Of a stretch of DNA of 64,000 nucleotides, positions 1-8,339 are shown piece after piece; within the stretch, counting starts at the first letter, position 1, and every line of letters begins with the position of its first letter. Position numbers and translations under genes: made by a program. The stretch is taken from assembly GCF_036013745.1 (NCBI RefSeq), contig NZ_CP107880.1, positions 2,046,001 through 2,110,000 on the forward strand, read 5' to 3'. The DNA is from Streptomyces sp. NBC_00483. Its GTDB lineage: Bacteria > Actinomycetota > Actinomycetes > Streptomycetales > Streptomycetaceae. The notes below the pieces were generated by a model. That model was not told where the DNA came from. It saw only the letters and a program-made list of their open reading frames with translations, and ran no database searches.

Positions 1-626
1 CCCGCGAGGACCTGTTCATCACGACCAAGCTGTGGAACGCCGACCAGGGCTACGACGCCACGCTCGCGGCCTTCGACGCCTCGCTGGAGAAGCTGGGCCT
101 CGACTACGTCGACCTCTACCTCATCCACTGGCCGACCCCGGAGCGCGACCTCTACCGCGAGACCTGGAAGGCCATCGAGAAGCTGGTCGCCGACGGCCGG
201 ATCCGGGCCGCGGGCGTCTCCAACTTCCAGCCCGCGCACCTCGAGCGGCTCCTCGCGGACTCGCCGCTCGTACCCGCCGTGAACCAGGTCGAGCTGCACC
301 CGGGCCTCCAGCAGAGCGAGCTGCGCGCCGTGCACGCCGACCTCGGCATCGCCACCGAGGCGTGGAGCCCGCTCGCGCAGGGCGCGGTCCTCGGCGACGA
401 GGCGATCACCACCATCGCCGCCCGACACGGCAAGTCGCCCGCCCAGGTCGTGCTGCGCTGGCACCTCCAGCTCGGCAACGTCGTGATCCCCAAGTCCGTG
501 ACGCCGGCCCGCATCCGCGAGAACCTCGACGTCTTCGACTTCACGCTCACGGACGACGAGCTTGCCTCCATCGCCACCCTCGACCGCGACCTGCGCACGG
601 GTCCGCACCCGGACGAGCTCAACTAG
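1..626 (+). CDS. aldo/keto reductase, 5' truncated by window edge
   Basis: NADPH-dependent aldo/keto reductase of the 2,5-diketo-D-gluconate reductase-like group, reducing aldehydes or ketones in the cytosol. The window begins inside the gene; the frame opens at base 3 and 207 residues remain. Visible are the catalytic lysine region (LFITTKLW), the catalytic histidine in DLYLIHWP, the substrate/cofactor strand GVSNF, and the C-terminal cofactor-binding VIPKSVTPARIRENL motif. The catalytic Asp and Tyr lie upstream of the window. The TAG stop overlaps the convergent acyl-CoA ligase stop by four bases, leaving no space for a separate terminator. The substrate cannot be told from sequence. Confidence 0.93.
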   Translation, partial: REDLFITTKLWNADQGYDATLAAFDASLEKLGLDYVDLYLIHWPTPERDLYRETWKAIEKLVADGRIRAAGVSNFQPAHLERLLADSPLVPAVNQVELHPGLQQSELRAVHADLGIATEAWSPLAQGAVLGDEAITTIAARHGKSPAQVVLRWHLQLGNVVIPKSVTPARIRENLDVFDFTLTDDELASIATLDRDLRTGPHPDELN

Positions 627-2101
627 TCCGCCAGCTCGCGCTTGAGGATCTTGCCGGTCGCTCCCTTCGGCAGGGCGGCCACGATCCGCACGCGGCGCGG
701 GTACTTGTAGGCGGCGACCCGTTCCCGGACGAACTCCCGTATGGCGTCGGCCTCGGCGCGCTCGCCGGCGCGCAGGCTGACGACGGCGACGACCTCCTCG
801 CCGTGGGTCTCGTGCGGGACGCCGAGCACGGCGGCCTCCGCGACGGCGGGATGCTCGTGGAGCACTTCCTCGATCTCCCGCGGGTAGACGTTGTAGCCGG
901 AGCGGATGATGAGGTCCTTCTTCCGGTCGACGACGTAGTAGTAGCCGTCGTCGTCGACGCGGGCGAGGTCCCCGGTGCGCAGCCAGCCGTCCGTGAAGGC
1001 CTCGCGGGTCGCCGCCGCGCGGTTCCAGTAGCCCTTCATGACGTTGTCGCCGCGGATCACGATCTCGCCCACCTCGCCGGCCTCGACGGGCTGCCCGGCG
1101 TCGTCGAGGAGGCGGAGCGCGACGCCGTCGACCGGCAGCCCGATCGAGCCGGGTCGGCGGGGCCCGTCCGGCGGGTTGAACGTGGCGACCGGGGACGTCT
1201 CGGACAGCCCGTAGCCCTCCAGGATCGGCACCCCGTACGCGCGCTCGAAGGCGTGCAGCGTGTGGACCGGCAGGGAGGCGCCGCCCGAGACGGCGAGCCG
1301 CAGCCTTCCGGGCCGTACCCCCACGCCTCCATGGAGCAGGGCCGCGTACATCGTCGGCACACCGAGGAAGAGCGTGACTCCGTCGCGTGCCATGGCCTCC
1401 AGCGCCGCCCCGGCGTCGAACCGGGGCAGCAGGGTGAGCGTCGCGCCCGCGCTCACGGCGGCGTTGAGCGCGCAGGTCTGGCCGAACGCGTGGAACAGCG
1501 GGAGCCCGCCGAAGACCACGTCGTCCCGGCCGATCCGGAGGATGTCGCGCGCGACGGTGCGCGCGTTGGCGGCGAGATTGCGATGGGTGAGCTCGGCCCC
1601 TTTGGGCGCTCCGGTCGTCCCCGAGGTGTAGAGGATCACGGCCGTGTCGTGGTCGGCACGCTCGACGATCGACCTCAATGGCTCGGTACCGCACAGCAGT
1701 TGGGTGAACTCCTCCGTCCCCACGGTCAGACAGGGCGTGCCCGTCGGCGCGGCGGCGGCAGCGACCTCGTCCGCACACGCTGCCACCGTCACCACGGCAC
1801 GGGGCTCGCAGTCCCCCAGCACGTGGGCGAATTCCCGGGACTTCAGCAGCGGGTTCAGCGGGACCACCACGGCGCCCGCGGCGAGGATGCCGTAGTAGGC
1901 GACAGGGAAGTCGACGACATTGGGCACGGCCATGGCCACCCGGTCACCGGCCCGCACGCCCCACTCCCCCAGCAGCGCGGCGAACCGGGCACATGCGTCG
2001 CCCAGCTCCTCGTACGTGAGACGGTCCCCGCCCTGCCGCACGGCCGGCCGGTCGCCGTGCTCCCGGGCGGCTGCGACGAGGAGGGTGGCAAGGTTGGTCA
2101 T
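623..2101 (-). CDS. long-chain acyl-CoA synthetase / AMP-dependent ligase
   Basis: ANL-superfamily ligase that activates a carboxylic acid with ATP and joins it to CoA; 492 residues, cytosolic. The ATP-binding loop YTSGTTGAPKG is near residue 160, the adenylate motif GYGLSET is in the middle, and the hinge/C-domain motifs GWLRTGDLA, DRKKDLIIRSGYNVYP and the catalytic lysine in PKGATGKILK follow in order. The start was placed at 2101 because GAAGGAG lies seven bases ahead; an in-frame ATG 14 codons upstream lacks such a site. It diverges from the AraC gene, so it may supply CoA esters to the neighbouring degradation operon; that link is inference. The exact acid is unknown. Confidence 0.92.
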   Translation of the reverse strand: MTNLATLLVAAAREHGDRPAVRQGGDRLTYEELGDACARFAALLGEWGVRAGDRVAMAVPNVVDFPVAYYGILAAGAVVVPLNPLLKSREFAHVLGDCEPRAVVTVAACADEVAAAAAPTGTPCLTVGTEEFTQLLCGTEPLRSIVERADHDTAVILYTSGTTGAPKGAELTHRNLAANARTVARDILRIGRDDVVFGGLPLFHAFGQTCALNAAVSAGATLTLLPRFDAGAALEAMARDGVTLFLGVPTMYAALLHGGVGVRPGRLRLAVSGGASLPVHTLHAFERAYGVPILEGYGLSETSPVATFNPPDGPRRPGSIGLPVDGVALRLLDDAGQPVEAGEVGEIVIRGDNVMKGYWNRAAATREAFTDGWLRTGDLARVDDDGYYYVVDRKKDLIIRSGYNVYPREIEEVLHEHPAVAEAAVLGVPHETHGEEVVAVVSLRAGERAEADAIREFVRERVAAYKYPRRVRIVAALPKGATGKILKRELAD

Positions 2102-2299
2102 GCGGCTCCTTCGAGGGCTGATCTTCGGCCGGTGCCTTGTCAACGCGCTGTCCGGCCGGTTTCCTGGCGTTCGGTAACTCCGTGACCGGGTGGCCTCGGG
2201 GACCGTCGCGGCGCTGCAACGCTAGGTCGCGGTCCGGTCCCCCGCTTGCCTCCTCGTGACGTGCGACTTATCCAACGGGGACAGGCAAGGAGCGTGCCC

Positions 2300-3376
2300 A
2301 TGAAGCCCCGCGTCCGCAGCGCCGCGCTCAGCGGCTACGTCCCGCTCGCCCGCTCGCTCGGCATCGCGCCGGAACCGCTGCTGCGCGAGGTGGGCCTGCG
2401 CCCCGCCGAACTCTCCGTACAGGACCGGTGGATCCCCGGGCCCGCCGTGACCCGGCTGCTCGAACGGTCGGCCGCCGTGGCGGGCCGCGAGGACTTCGGG
2501 CTACTGCTCGCCGGACGGCGACGGTTCGCGAACCTGGGACCGATCAGCCTGGTGGCGCGCGAGGAGCCGACGCTGCGCAGCGCGCTCGATCTGCTGATCC
2601 GCCACGAGGACGCGTACAACGAGATGCTGCACGGCCGGCTCGACGAGTCGGAGGGGCGGTCGGTGCTGAAGGTGTGGCTCGAATCGGGTGAGCCGACGCC
2701 CGCGCGGCAGGCGACGGAGCTGGCCGTGGGCGTCTTCCACCACGTCGTTCGGGAGATCCTGGGCGACCGCTGCCGCCCCGCCGCCATCTGCTTCACACAC
2801 CCGGCGCCCACCGAACCCGGCACACACCACCGCCTGTTCGGCCCCGCCGTGGAGTTCGGCCGTGCGTTCAACGGCCTGGTGCTGCACGCGCGTGACCTCG
2901 ACGCCCCCAACCCGCACTCGGACCCGCTCCTGCACGCCTACGCCCGCCAGTACTTCGACTCGGTCACCGAGCCGCGCGGGGCCGCCCTCGTCGACCAGGT
3001 GCGGGAGTTGATCGAGGCGCTGCTGCCGACGGGGCGCTGCTCCATCGAGGAGGTCGCGCACAGCCTCGGTGTGGACCGCAGGACGGTGCACCGGCATCTG
3101 GCGTCGGCGGGGCACACGTTCTCCTCGCTGCTCAACGCCACCCGCGCCCGCCTCGCCGAGCAGTTGGTGGCGAATCCGCGGCAGCCGCTGACCGAGGTCT
3201 CGCTCCTCCTCGGCTTCTCCGCGCCCAGCGGCTTCTCGCGGTGGTTCCGCGAGCAGTTCGGCTGCACGCCGCGGGCCTGGCGGGCCCGGCGTACGGGGAG
3301 TTCGGAACGTACGGGGAGTTCGGAGACAGCGGGGAGATCGGAACCAGCGGGGAGATCAACTCCTGTCCCCAAGTGA
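2300..3376 (+). CDS. AraC-family transcriptional regulator
   Basis: DNA-binding activator/repressor of the OruR/ArgR-like AraC branch, 358 residues. The N-terminal 190 residues match the arabinose-binding-like effector domain of this branch (it opens with SAALSGYVPLARSLG), and the last 100 hold the double helix-turn-helix ending GFSAPSGFSRWFREQFGCTPRAWR. The ATG at 2300 has AAGGAG seven bases upstream; earlier in-frame starts have none. The gene precedes the BKACE operon in the same direction and diverges from the acyl-CoA ligase, so it probably controls one or both. The C-terminus carries four six-residue repeats encoded by an 18-bp tandem repeat, outside the HTH fold. Confidence 0.92.
   Translation: MKPRVRSAALSGYVPLARSLGIAPEPLLREVGLRPAELSVQDRWIPGPAVTRLLERSAAVAGREDFGLLLAGRRRFANLGPISLVAREEPTLRSALDLLIRHEDAYNEMLHGRLDESEGRSVLKVWLESGEPTPARQATELAVGVFHHVVREILGDRCRPAAICFTHPAPTEPGTHHRLFGPAVEFGRAFNGLVLHARDLDAPNPHSDPLLHAYARQYFDSVTEPRGAALVDQVRELIEALLPTGRCSIEEVAHSLGVDRRTVHRHLASAGHTFSSLLNATRARLAEQLVANPRQPLTEVSLLLGFSAPSGFSRWFREQFGCTPRAWRARRTGSSERTGSSETAGRSEPAGRSTPVPK
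3290..3361 (+). repeat. four 18-bp tandem repeats in the AraC C-terminus
   Basis: Four in-frame copies of an 18-base unit encode RTGSSE, RTGSSE, TAGRSE and PAGRST. The first two copies differ by one base, the last two by a few. Copy number probably varies between strains; the repeats lie beyond the DNA-binding domain and look like an unstructured tail. Confidence 0.8.
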
Positions 3377-3396
3377 CAAGTTGGCTGTCCCTTTCG

Positions 3397-3430
3397 GTTA
3401 AGCGGGCCACGTAACCCGTCCTTAACGTGG
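3397..3430. promoter_or_regulatory. nested inverted repeats upstream of the BKACE operon
   Basis: Two inverted repeats lie between the AraC stop and the operon start: GTTAAG (3397-3402) with CTTAAC (3421-3426), and CCACGT (3407-3412) with ACGTGG (3425-3430). They sit 40-75 bases before the ATG, a suitable place for binding by the adjacent AraC protein or for a promoter. The function is inferred from position only. Confidence 0.4.
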
Positions 3431-3470
3431 CGGTGGTAGGCGAGAAACCGCACCGAAAGGGCGTAAAACC

Positions 3471-4541
3471 ATGCATTTCCACGATGACTCCCTCTACCCC
3501 GAGAACCAGCAGAAGCTGGTGATCCAGGCCGCGCCGTACGGCCCCGAGTGGCTGCCCGGCGACGCCGACGACCTGCCGATGACCATGGACGAGCACGTGC
3601 AGGCCGCCGTGGACTGCTACAACGCCGGCGCCACCGTGCTGCACATCCACGTACGCGAACTGGACGGGCACGGCTCGAAGCGCCTGTCGATGTTCAACGA
3701 GCTGATGGGCCGGCTGCGCGAGGCCGTACCGGACATGGTGCTCCAGATCGGCGGTTCGATCTCCTTCGCCCCCGAGGACGAGGGCGGCGACGCGCAGTGG
3801 CTCAGTTACGACACCCGCCACATGCTGGCGGAGGTCTCGCCGAGCCCCGACCAGGTCACCATCGCGATCAACACCAACCAGATGAACATCGTCGAGATCT
3901 TCGACGACGCCGACATCGAGGGCACGTCCATCGCCAAGCCGGGCTACTACAAGGCGTACCGGGACATGGTCGTCGAGGCGGGACCGGAGTTCTATCTGGA
4001 GCACCTGAAGCGGCTGCGGGCGAACGGCATCCAGCCGCACTTCCAGCTCGCCAACCTCTCCCAGCTGGAGACGGTCGAGCGCCTCATCCGCAAGGGCGAG
4101 TACCACGGCCCGCTCGTCCTCAACTACGTGGCGATCGGCGGCGGGTTCGCGGGCCGGCACCCCGCCGACCTGGTCGAGTTCATCCGTCGCGTGCCGGACG
4201 GCGCGGTGCTCACCATCGAGGCGTCGATGCGCGCGGTGGCTCCCATGAACGCGGTCGGGATCGCGCTCGGCGCGCACGTCCGCGTCGGCAACGAGGACAA
4301 CCTGTGGAGCCGCAAGGGCGAGCGGATGTCGTCGGTGCAGCAGGTCGAGCAGATGGTGCGGATCGCCGACGCGGTCGGCCGCGAGGTGGCCTCCGGGCCC
4401 GAGGCGCGGGAGATCTACCGGCTCGGCGAGTGGTACGACGGCACGGACGAGACCCTCGCGCAGCTCGGCATGGTGCCCAACCGCCGCCCCGGGCAACGGG
4501 GTTCGATGCTGCGTCCCGTCGCGACCGAGGGCAAGCACTGA
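3471..4541 (+). CDS. beta-keto acid cleavage enzyme (BKACE, DUF849 family)
   Basis: Zinc enzyme of the 3-keto-5-aminohexanoate cleavage enzyme (Kce) superfamily. Family members condense a beta-keto acid with acetyl-CoA and release acetoacetate plus a shorter acyl-CoA. The 356 residues fit a TIM barrel of usual family length. The metal-binding HxH is seen in LHIHVRE near residue 60, and GGGFAGRHP and IEASMRAVAP are typical family strands. It is the first gene of an operon with a quinone oxidoreductase (one-base overlap), TauD dioxygenase, MFS transporter and hydrolase, so it likely performs the carbon-carbon cleavage of an imported substrate. Substrates in the family range from dehydrocarnitine to 3-keto-5-aminohexanoate; this one is not assignable. 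Confidence 0.88.
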   Translation: MHFHDDSLYPENQQKLVIQAAPYGPEWLPGDADDLPMTMDEHVQAAVDCYNAGATVLHIHVRELDGHGSKRLSMFNELMGRLREAVPDMVLQIGGSISFAPEDEGGDAQWLSYDTRHMLAEVSPSPDQVTIAINTNQMNIVEIFDDADIEGTSIAKPGYYKAYRDMVVEAGPEFYLEHLKRLRANGIQPHFQLANLSQLETVERLIRKGEYHGPLVLNYVAIGGGFAGRHPADLVEFIRRVPDGAVLTIEASMRAVAPMNAVGIALGAHVRVGNEDNLWSRKGERMSSVQQVEQMVRIADAVGREVASGPEAREIYRLGEWYDGTDETLAQLGMVPNRRPGQRGSMLRPVATEGKH

Positions 4542-5512
4542 TGGCGTACGCGGTCCGCTTCCACGAGACCGGCGGCCCCGATGTGCTGCGCTGGGAACAG
4601 GTCGCGGTGGGCGCCCCGGGCCCCGGCGAGGTGCGCATCCGGCATCAGGCGGTCGGCCTGAACTTCGCCGACACCTACTTCCGCACCGGGCTGTACCCGG
4701 CGCCGCTGCCCGCGGGGCTCGGCGTCGAGGGCGCGGGCGTGATCCTGGCCGTGGGGCCGGGCGTGACGGAGTTCGCCGCGGGCGACCGGGTCACGTACAC
4801 GGGAAGCCCGCTCGGCGCGTACAGCACCGAACGCGTCATGCCGACCGGCTCCCTGATCAAGTTGCCGGACGGCATCGGCTTCGACACGGCCGCCGCCATG
4901 ACCATGCGCGGCCTGACCTCCGCGTATCTGCTGCGCCGCATCCATCCGTTGGAGGCGGGCGACACGATCCTGCTGCACGCGGCGGCCGGTGGCGTCGGGC
5001 TGATCCTCACCCAGTGGGCGAAGCTGCTCGGCATCAGGGTCATCGGCACGGTCTCCACGGAGGAGAAGGCGGCCGTCGCTCGCGAGCACGGCTGCGACCA
5101 CACCATCCTGTACCGGCGCGAGAACGTCGCGGAGCGGGTCCGTGAACTCACTGACGGAGAAGGCGTTCCGCTCGTCCTCGACAGCATCGGCAAGGACACC
5201 GTCGAGGCGTCGATGGCCTCGCTGCGCCGCCGCGGACTGCTGGTGTGCTTCGGCACGGCGTCGGGTGTGCCACCGCTGGACGCCATGCAACTGGCCGTCC
5301 ACGGCTCGCTGTTCGTGACGCGGCCCGCGCTCGCCGACTACATCGCGGATCCGGCCGAACGGTCCGCCCTCGCCGGTGAGTTGTTCGACCACGTGGCGGC
5401 CGGCCGGATCACGGTCCGGATCCCGCAGCGGTTCGCGCTGCCGGACGCTGTGGACGCGCACCGCGCCCTGGAGTCGGGCCGCACGACGGGCTCGTCCGTC
5501 TTCGTCCTCTGA
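4541..5512 (+). CDS. NADPH:quinone oxidoreductase-like medium-chain dehydrogenase
   Basis: Zinc-free medium-chain dehydrogenase/reductase of the QOR group, 323 residues. The GroES-like N-domain includes VGLNFADTYFRTGLYP, and the Rossmann domain has AAAGGVGLILTQWAK and follows with the usual VSTEEKAAVAREHGCD. It probably reduces a quinone, enone or similar carbonyl with NADPH. Its ATG overlaps the BKACE stop as TGATG, so translation is coupled. No structural zinc cysteines are seen, consistent with the QOR class. Its role in the pathway is inferred only from the operon. Confidence 0.9.
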   Translation: MAYAVRFHETGGPDVLRWEQVAVGAPGPGEVRIRHQAVGLNFADTYFRTGLYPAPLPAGLGVEGAGVILAVGPGVTEFAAGDRVTYTGSPLGAYSTERVMPTGSLIKLPDGIGFDTAAAMTMRGLTSAYLLRRIHPLEAGDTILLHAAAGGVGLILTQWAKLLGIRVIGTVSTEEKAAVAREHGCDHTILYRRENVAERVRELTDGEGVPLVLDSIGKDTVEASMASLRRRGLLVCFGTASGVPPLDAMQLAVHGSLFVTRPALADYIADPAERSALAGELFDHVAAGRITVRIPQRFALPDAVDAHRALESGRTTGSSVFVL

Positions 5513-5551
5513 ACCTCCTCCGAACCTCTCCGCGCTTCTCCGGGAGTACCC

Positions 5552-6418
5552 ATGCCTGTCCGTACCGCCCTCACCGTCGAACCCCTGACCTGCACACTCG
5601 GCGCCGAGCTGCACGGCGTTCAGCTCAGCGACGCGGCCCGCGACGAGGAGCTGTTCGCCGAGATCCGTCAACTCCTCCTGAAGTACAAGGTGTTGTTCCT
5701 GCGCGACCAGGACATGTCGCGGGCCGAACACGTCACCTTCGCCTCCCGCTTCGGCCCGCTCGAGGACCATCCGGTGGCGGGCAGCGACCCCGAGCACCCC
5801 GGCCTCGTCCGCATCTACAAGGACCTCGACAGCAAGCCCGAGCACTACGAGAACGCCCTGCACTGCGACGCGACGTGGCGCGAGTGCCCGCCCATGGGCG
5901 CGGTGCTGCGCTGCGTCGAGGGCCCGGCGGTCGGCGGCGACACCATGTGGATCGACATGGCCGAGGCGTACCGACGGCTGCCCGATCGGGTCAAGCAGCG
6001 TATCGAGGGGCTGCGCGCCCGGCACAGCATCGAGGCGACGTTCGGCGCGGCCCTGCCGACGGCGGAGCGGCACGCGCTCAAGGAACGCTTCCCCGACGCG
6101 GAACACCCGGTGGTGCGCACACACCCGGAGACCGGCGAGAAGATCCTCTTCGTCAACGCGTTCACCACGCACTTCGTGAACTACCACCGGCCCGAGAACG
6201 TGCGCTTCGGCCAGGACTACGCGCCCGGCGCCGCGGACCTCCTGCGGTATCTGATCAGTCAGGCGGCCGTCCCCGAGTACCAGGTGCGCTGGCGCTGGAG
6301 CCCGGACTCGGTCGCGATCTGGGACAACCGCTCGACCCAGCACTACGCCGTCCAGGACTACTGGCCCGCCGTGCGCCGCATGGAGCGCGCCGGCATCACC
6401 GGCGACCGACCGTTCTGA
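5552..6418 (+). CDS. TauD/TfdA-family Fe(II)/2-oxoglutarate dioxygenase
   Basis: Non-haem iron oxygenase that couples 2-oxoglutarate decarboxylation to substrate hydroxylation; 288 residues, the usual family size. The iron facial triad is visible as His104 and Asp106 in ALHCDATW and His264 in STQHYAV; the 2-oxoglutarate-binding arginine is in the C-terminal RRMERAGI. FLRDQD near residue 50 and the GGDTMW strand are also typical. It follows the oxidoreductase after 39 bases and its stop overlaps the MFS start as TGATG. Substrates for the family include taurine, 2,4-D and gamma-butyrobetaine; with a BKACE and transporter alongside, oxidative opening of a carboxylate is plausible but unproven. 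Confidence 0.93.
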   Translation: MPVRTALTVEPLTCTLGAELHGVQLSDAARDEELFAEIRQLLLKYKVLFLRDQDMSRAEHVTFASRFGPLEDHPVAGSDPEHPGLVRIYKDLDSKPEHYENALHCDATWRECPPMGAVLRCVEGPAVGGDTMWIDMAEAYRRLPDRVKQRIEGLRARHSIEATFGAALPTAERHALKERFPDAEHPVVRTHPETGEKILFVNAFTTHFVNYHRPENVRFGQDYAPGAADLLRYLISQAAVPEYQVRWRWSPDSVAIWDNRSTQHYAVQDYWPAVRRMERAGITGDRPF

Positions 6419-7710
6419 TGGCCGGGGCCGTACTGACGTCGGGGGCCGTGGACTCCCCTCCGGTCGTGTCGCGTCGTTACGCGTGGCTGGTGTTCGCGCT
6501 GAGTTTCGCGCTGCTGCTGTCCGACTACATGTCGCGGCAGGTGCTCAACGCCGTCTTCCCGATGCTCAAGGCCCAATGGCTGCTGTCCGACGGCCAGTTG
6601 GGCACCTTGAGCGGCGTCGTCGCCCTCATGGTCGGCGTGCTGACGTTCCCGCTGTCCCTGCTCGCGGACCGGTGGGGGCGGGTGCGGATCCTGGTCGCGG
6701 CCGCGTCGATGTGGAGCCTGGCGACCCTGGGCTGCGCCGTCGCGGCGGGCTACGGCGAGATGTTCCTGGCCCGCTTCGTGGTCGGCATCGGAGAGGCGGC
6801 GTACGGCAGCGTCGGCATCGCGGTCGTGCTCAGCGTCTTCCCCGTGGCCCTGCGGGCGACGCTGGCCGGCGCGTTCATGGCCGGGGGGTCGTTCGGGTCC
6901 GTCCTCGGTGTCTCGGTCGGCGGCGTCGTGGCGCAGGCGCACGGCTGGCGCTGGGCGTTCGGCGTGATGGGCCTGTACGGGCTCGTGCTCACGGTCGTCT
7001 ACGGACTCGTCGTCAAGGAGCGACGGATCGGCGGCGCCGAGCGGCGCTCCGGACGCACCCAACGCGCGCCGGTCCGCCCGCAGTTGCCCCACCTTTTCAA
7101 CTCGGTCTCGGTCATCTGCGCCTACGTCGGCAGCGGTCTGCAGATGTTCCTGGCGATGGCGCTGCTGACGTGGATGCCCAGCTATCTGGACCGGGCGTAC
7201 GGGCTGCCGACGAGCAAGGCGGGCCTGGCGGCGGGGGTGTTCGCCCTCATCGGCGGGATCGGGATGATCGCCTGCGGCGCCGTCGCCGACCGGCTCAGCC
7301 GTGCGGCGCCGATCCGCAACTGGAGCGTGGCCATCGTCTGCAGCCTCGGCTCACTGACCCTCCTGACCACCGGTTTCCTGCTGCCGACCGGACCGGCACA
7401 GCTCGTGCTCGTCGGCCTCGGCACACTGCTCGCGGGTGGCACGTCGGGCCCCGCGGCGGCGATGGTGGCGAGCCTGACGCCCGCCGCCATCGCGGCGACG
7501 GCGCTCGCCACGCTCACCCTCGCCAACAGCCTCATCGGCCTGGCGCCCGGCCCCGCCCTGACCGGCATGCTCGCCGACCACCTGGGCCTGGGCGGAGCGC
7601 TGCGCGTGATCCCGCTGGTCGCGCTCCTGGGCGCCACGGCCTTCGCCATCGGCAGAAGCACATACGAGAAGGACCTGCGCCGATCGACCTCCCTGGAGCC
7701 CTCCCCATGA
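6418..7710 (+). CDS. MFS transporter
   Basis: Inner-membrane major facilitator of 430 residues with about twelve hydrophobic segments. The loop 2-3 signature appears as LLADRWGRVRI and is echoed in the second half by GAVADRLSRAAPIRN. The segment around LLSDYMSRQVLNAVFPMLK in TM1 resembles the anion:cation/sugar-acid symporter branch. The ATG at 6418 overlaps the dioxygenase TGA, and its own stop overlaps the next ATG, so the gene is in the middle of a coupled operon and probably imports the substrate degraded by its neighbours. The direction of transport is inferred. Confidence 0.9.
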   Translation: MAGAVLTSGAVDSPPVVSRRYAWLVFALSFALLLSDYMSRQVLNAVFPMLKAQWLLSDGQLGTLSGVVALMVGVLTFPLSLLADRWGRVRILVAAASMWSLATLGCAVAAGYGEMFLARFVVGIGEAAYGSVGIAVVLSVFPVALRATLAGAFMAGGSFGSVLGVSVGGVVAQAHGWRWAFGVMGLYGLVLTVVYGLVVKERRIGGAERRSGRTQRAPVRPQLPHLFNSVSVICAYVGSGLQMFLAMALLTWMPSYLDRAYGLPTSKAGLAAGVFALIGGIGMIACGAVADRLSRAAPIRNWSVAIVCSLGSLTLLTTGFLLPTGPAQLVLVGLGTLLAGGTSGPAAAMVASLTPAAIAATALATLTLANSLIGLAPGPALTGMLADHLGLGGALRVIPLVALLGATAFAIGRSTYEKDLRRSTSLEPSP

Positions 7711-8333
7711 ACAACGTGAGCAACATGAAATACCTGAGCAGCAAGAACAACATGAACAACCCGGAACAGCCCACCGTGGTGATCGTCCCCGGCCTGCGGG
7801 ACCACGTCCCGGACCACTGGCAGACCCACCTCGCCCACGAACTCCCCCGCTCCCGCACCGTCCCACCACTGGAACGCGACCGCCTCAGCCGCGCCTCTCA
7901 AGTGACGGCACTGCAACGGGAGTTGATGGACACGCCCGGACCCGTCCTCCTGGTGGCGCACAGCGCGGGCGTGCTGACCACCGTCCACTGGGCACGGCAG
8001 CACCGCGCACGCGTCGTCGGAGCGCTGCTCGCCGCCCCACCCGACTTCGACGCCGAACTGCCCGACGGCTACCCCTCCCGCAAGGAGCTGCGCGAGCACG
8101 GCTGGTCACCGGTCCCGCGCGAGCGGCTCCCCTTCCCGAGCATCGTCGCCGCGAGCAGGAACGACCCCTTGGCCTCCTTCGACCGGGCGAGTTCCCTGGC
8201 CGCCTACTGGGGCAGCCGCCTCGTGGACCTCGGCCCGGTGGGCCACCTCAACCCCGCCTCCGGTTACGGACGTTGGCCCCGCGCCATGGACCTGCTGAGC
8301 GAACTCGGCGCCATGCAGCGGGCCTTCACGTAG
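7707..8333 (+). CDS. RBBP9/YdeN-family alpha/beta hydrolase
   Basis: Small serine hydrolase of 208 residues. The nucleophile elbow is VAHSAGV, the acid is in SRNDPLAS and the histidine in GPVGHLN, matching the RBBP9/YdeN group. The ATG overlaps the MFS stop as ATGA. The first 17 codons are strikingly AT-rich and asparagine-rich (three runs of Asn-Asn), unlike the rest of the gene; a second start at 7752 would remove them, but no ribosome site is seen there. The gene is the last in the operon. It could hydrolyse an ester or thioester intermediate, which is inference. Confidence 0.88.
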   Translation: MNNVSNMKYLSSKNNMNNPEQPTVVIVPGLRDHVPDHWQTHLAHELPRSRTVPPLERDRLSRASQVTALQRELMDTPGPVLLVAHSAGVLTTVHWARQHRARVVGALLAAPPDFDAELPDGYPSRKELREHGWSPVPRERLPFPSIVAASRNDPLASFDRASSLAAYWGSRLVDLGPVGHLNPASGYGRWPRAMDLLSELGAMQRAFT

Positions 8334-8339
8334 GGCCGG

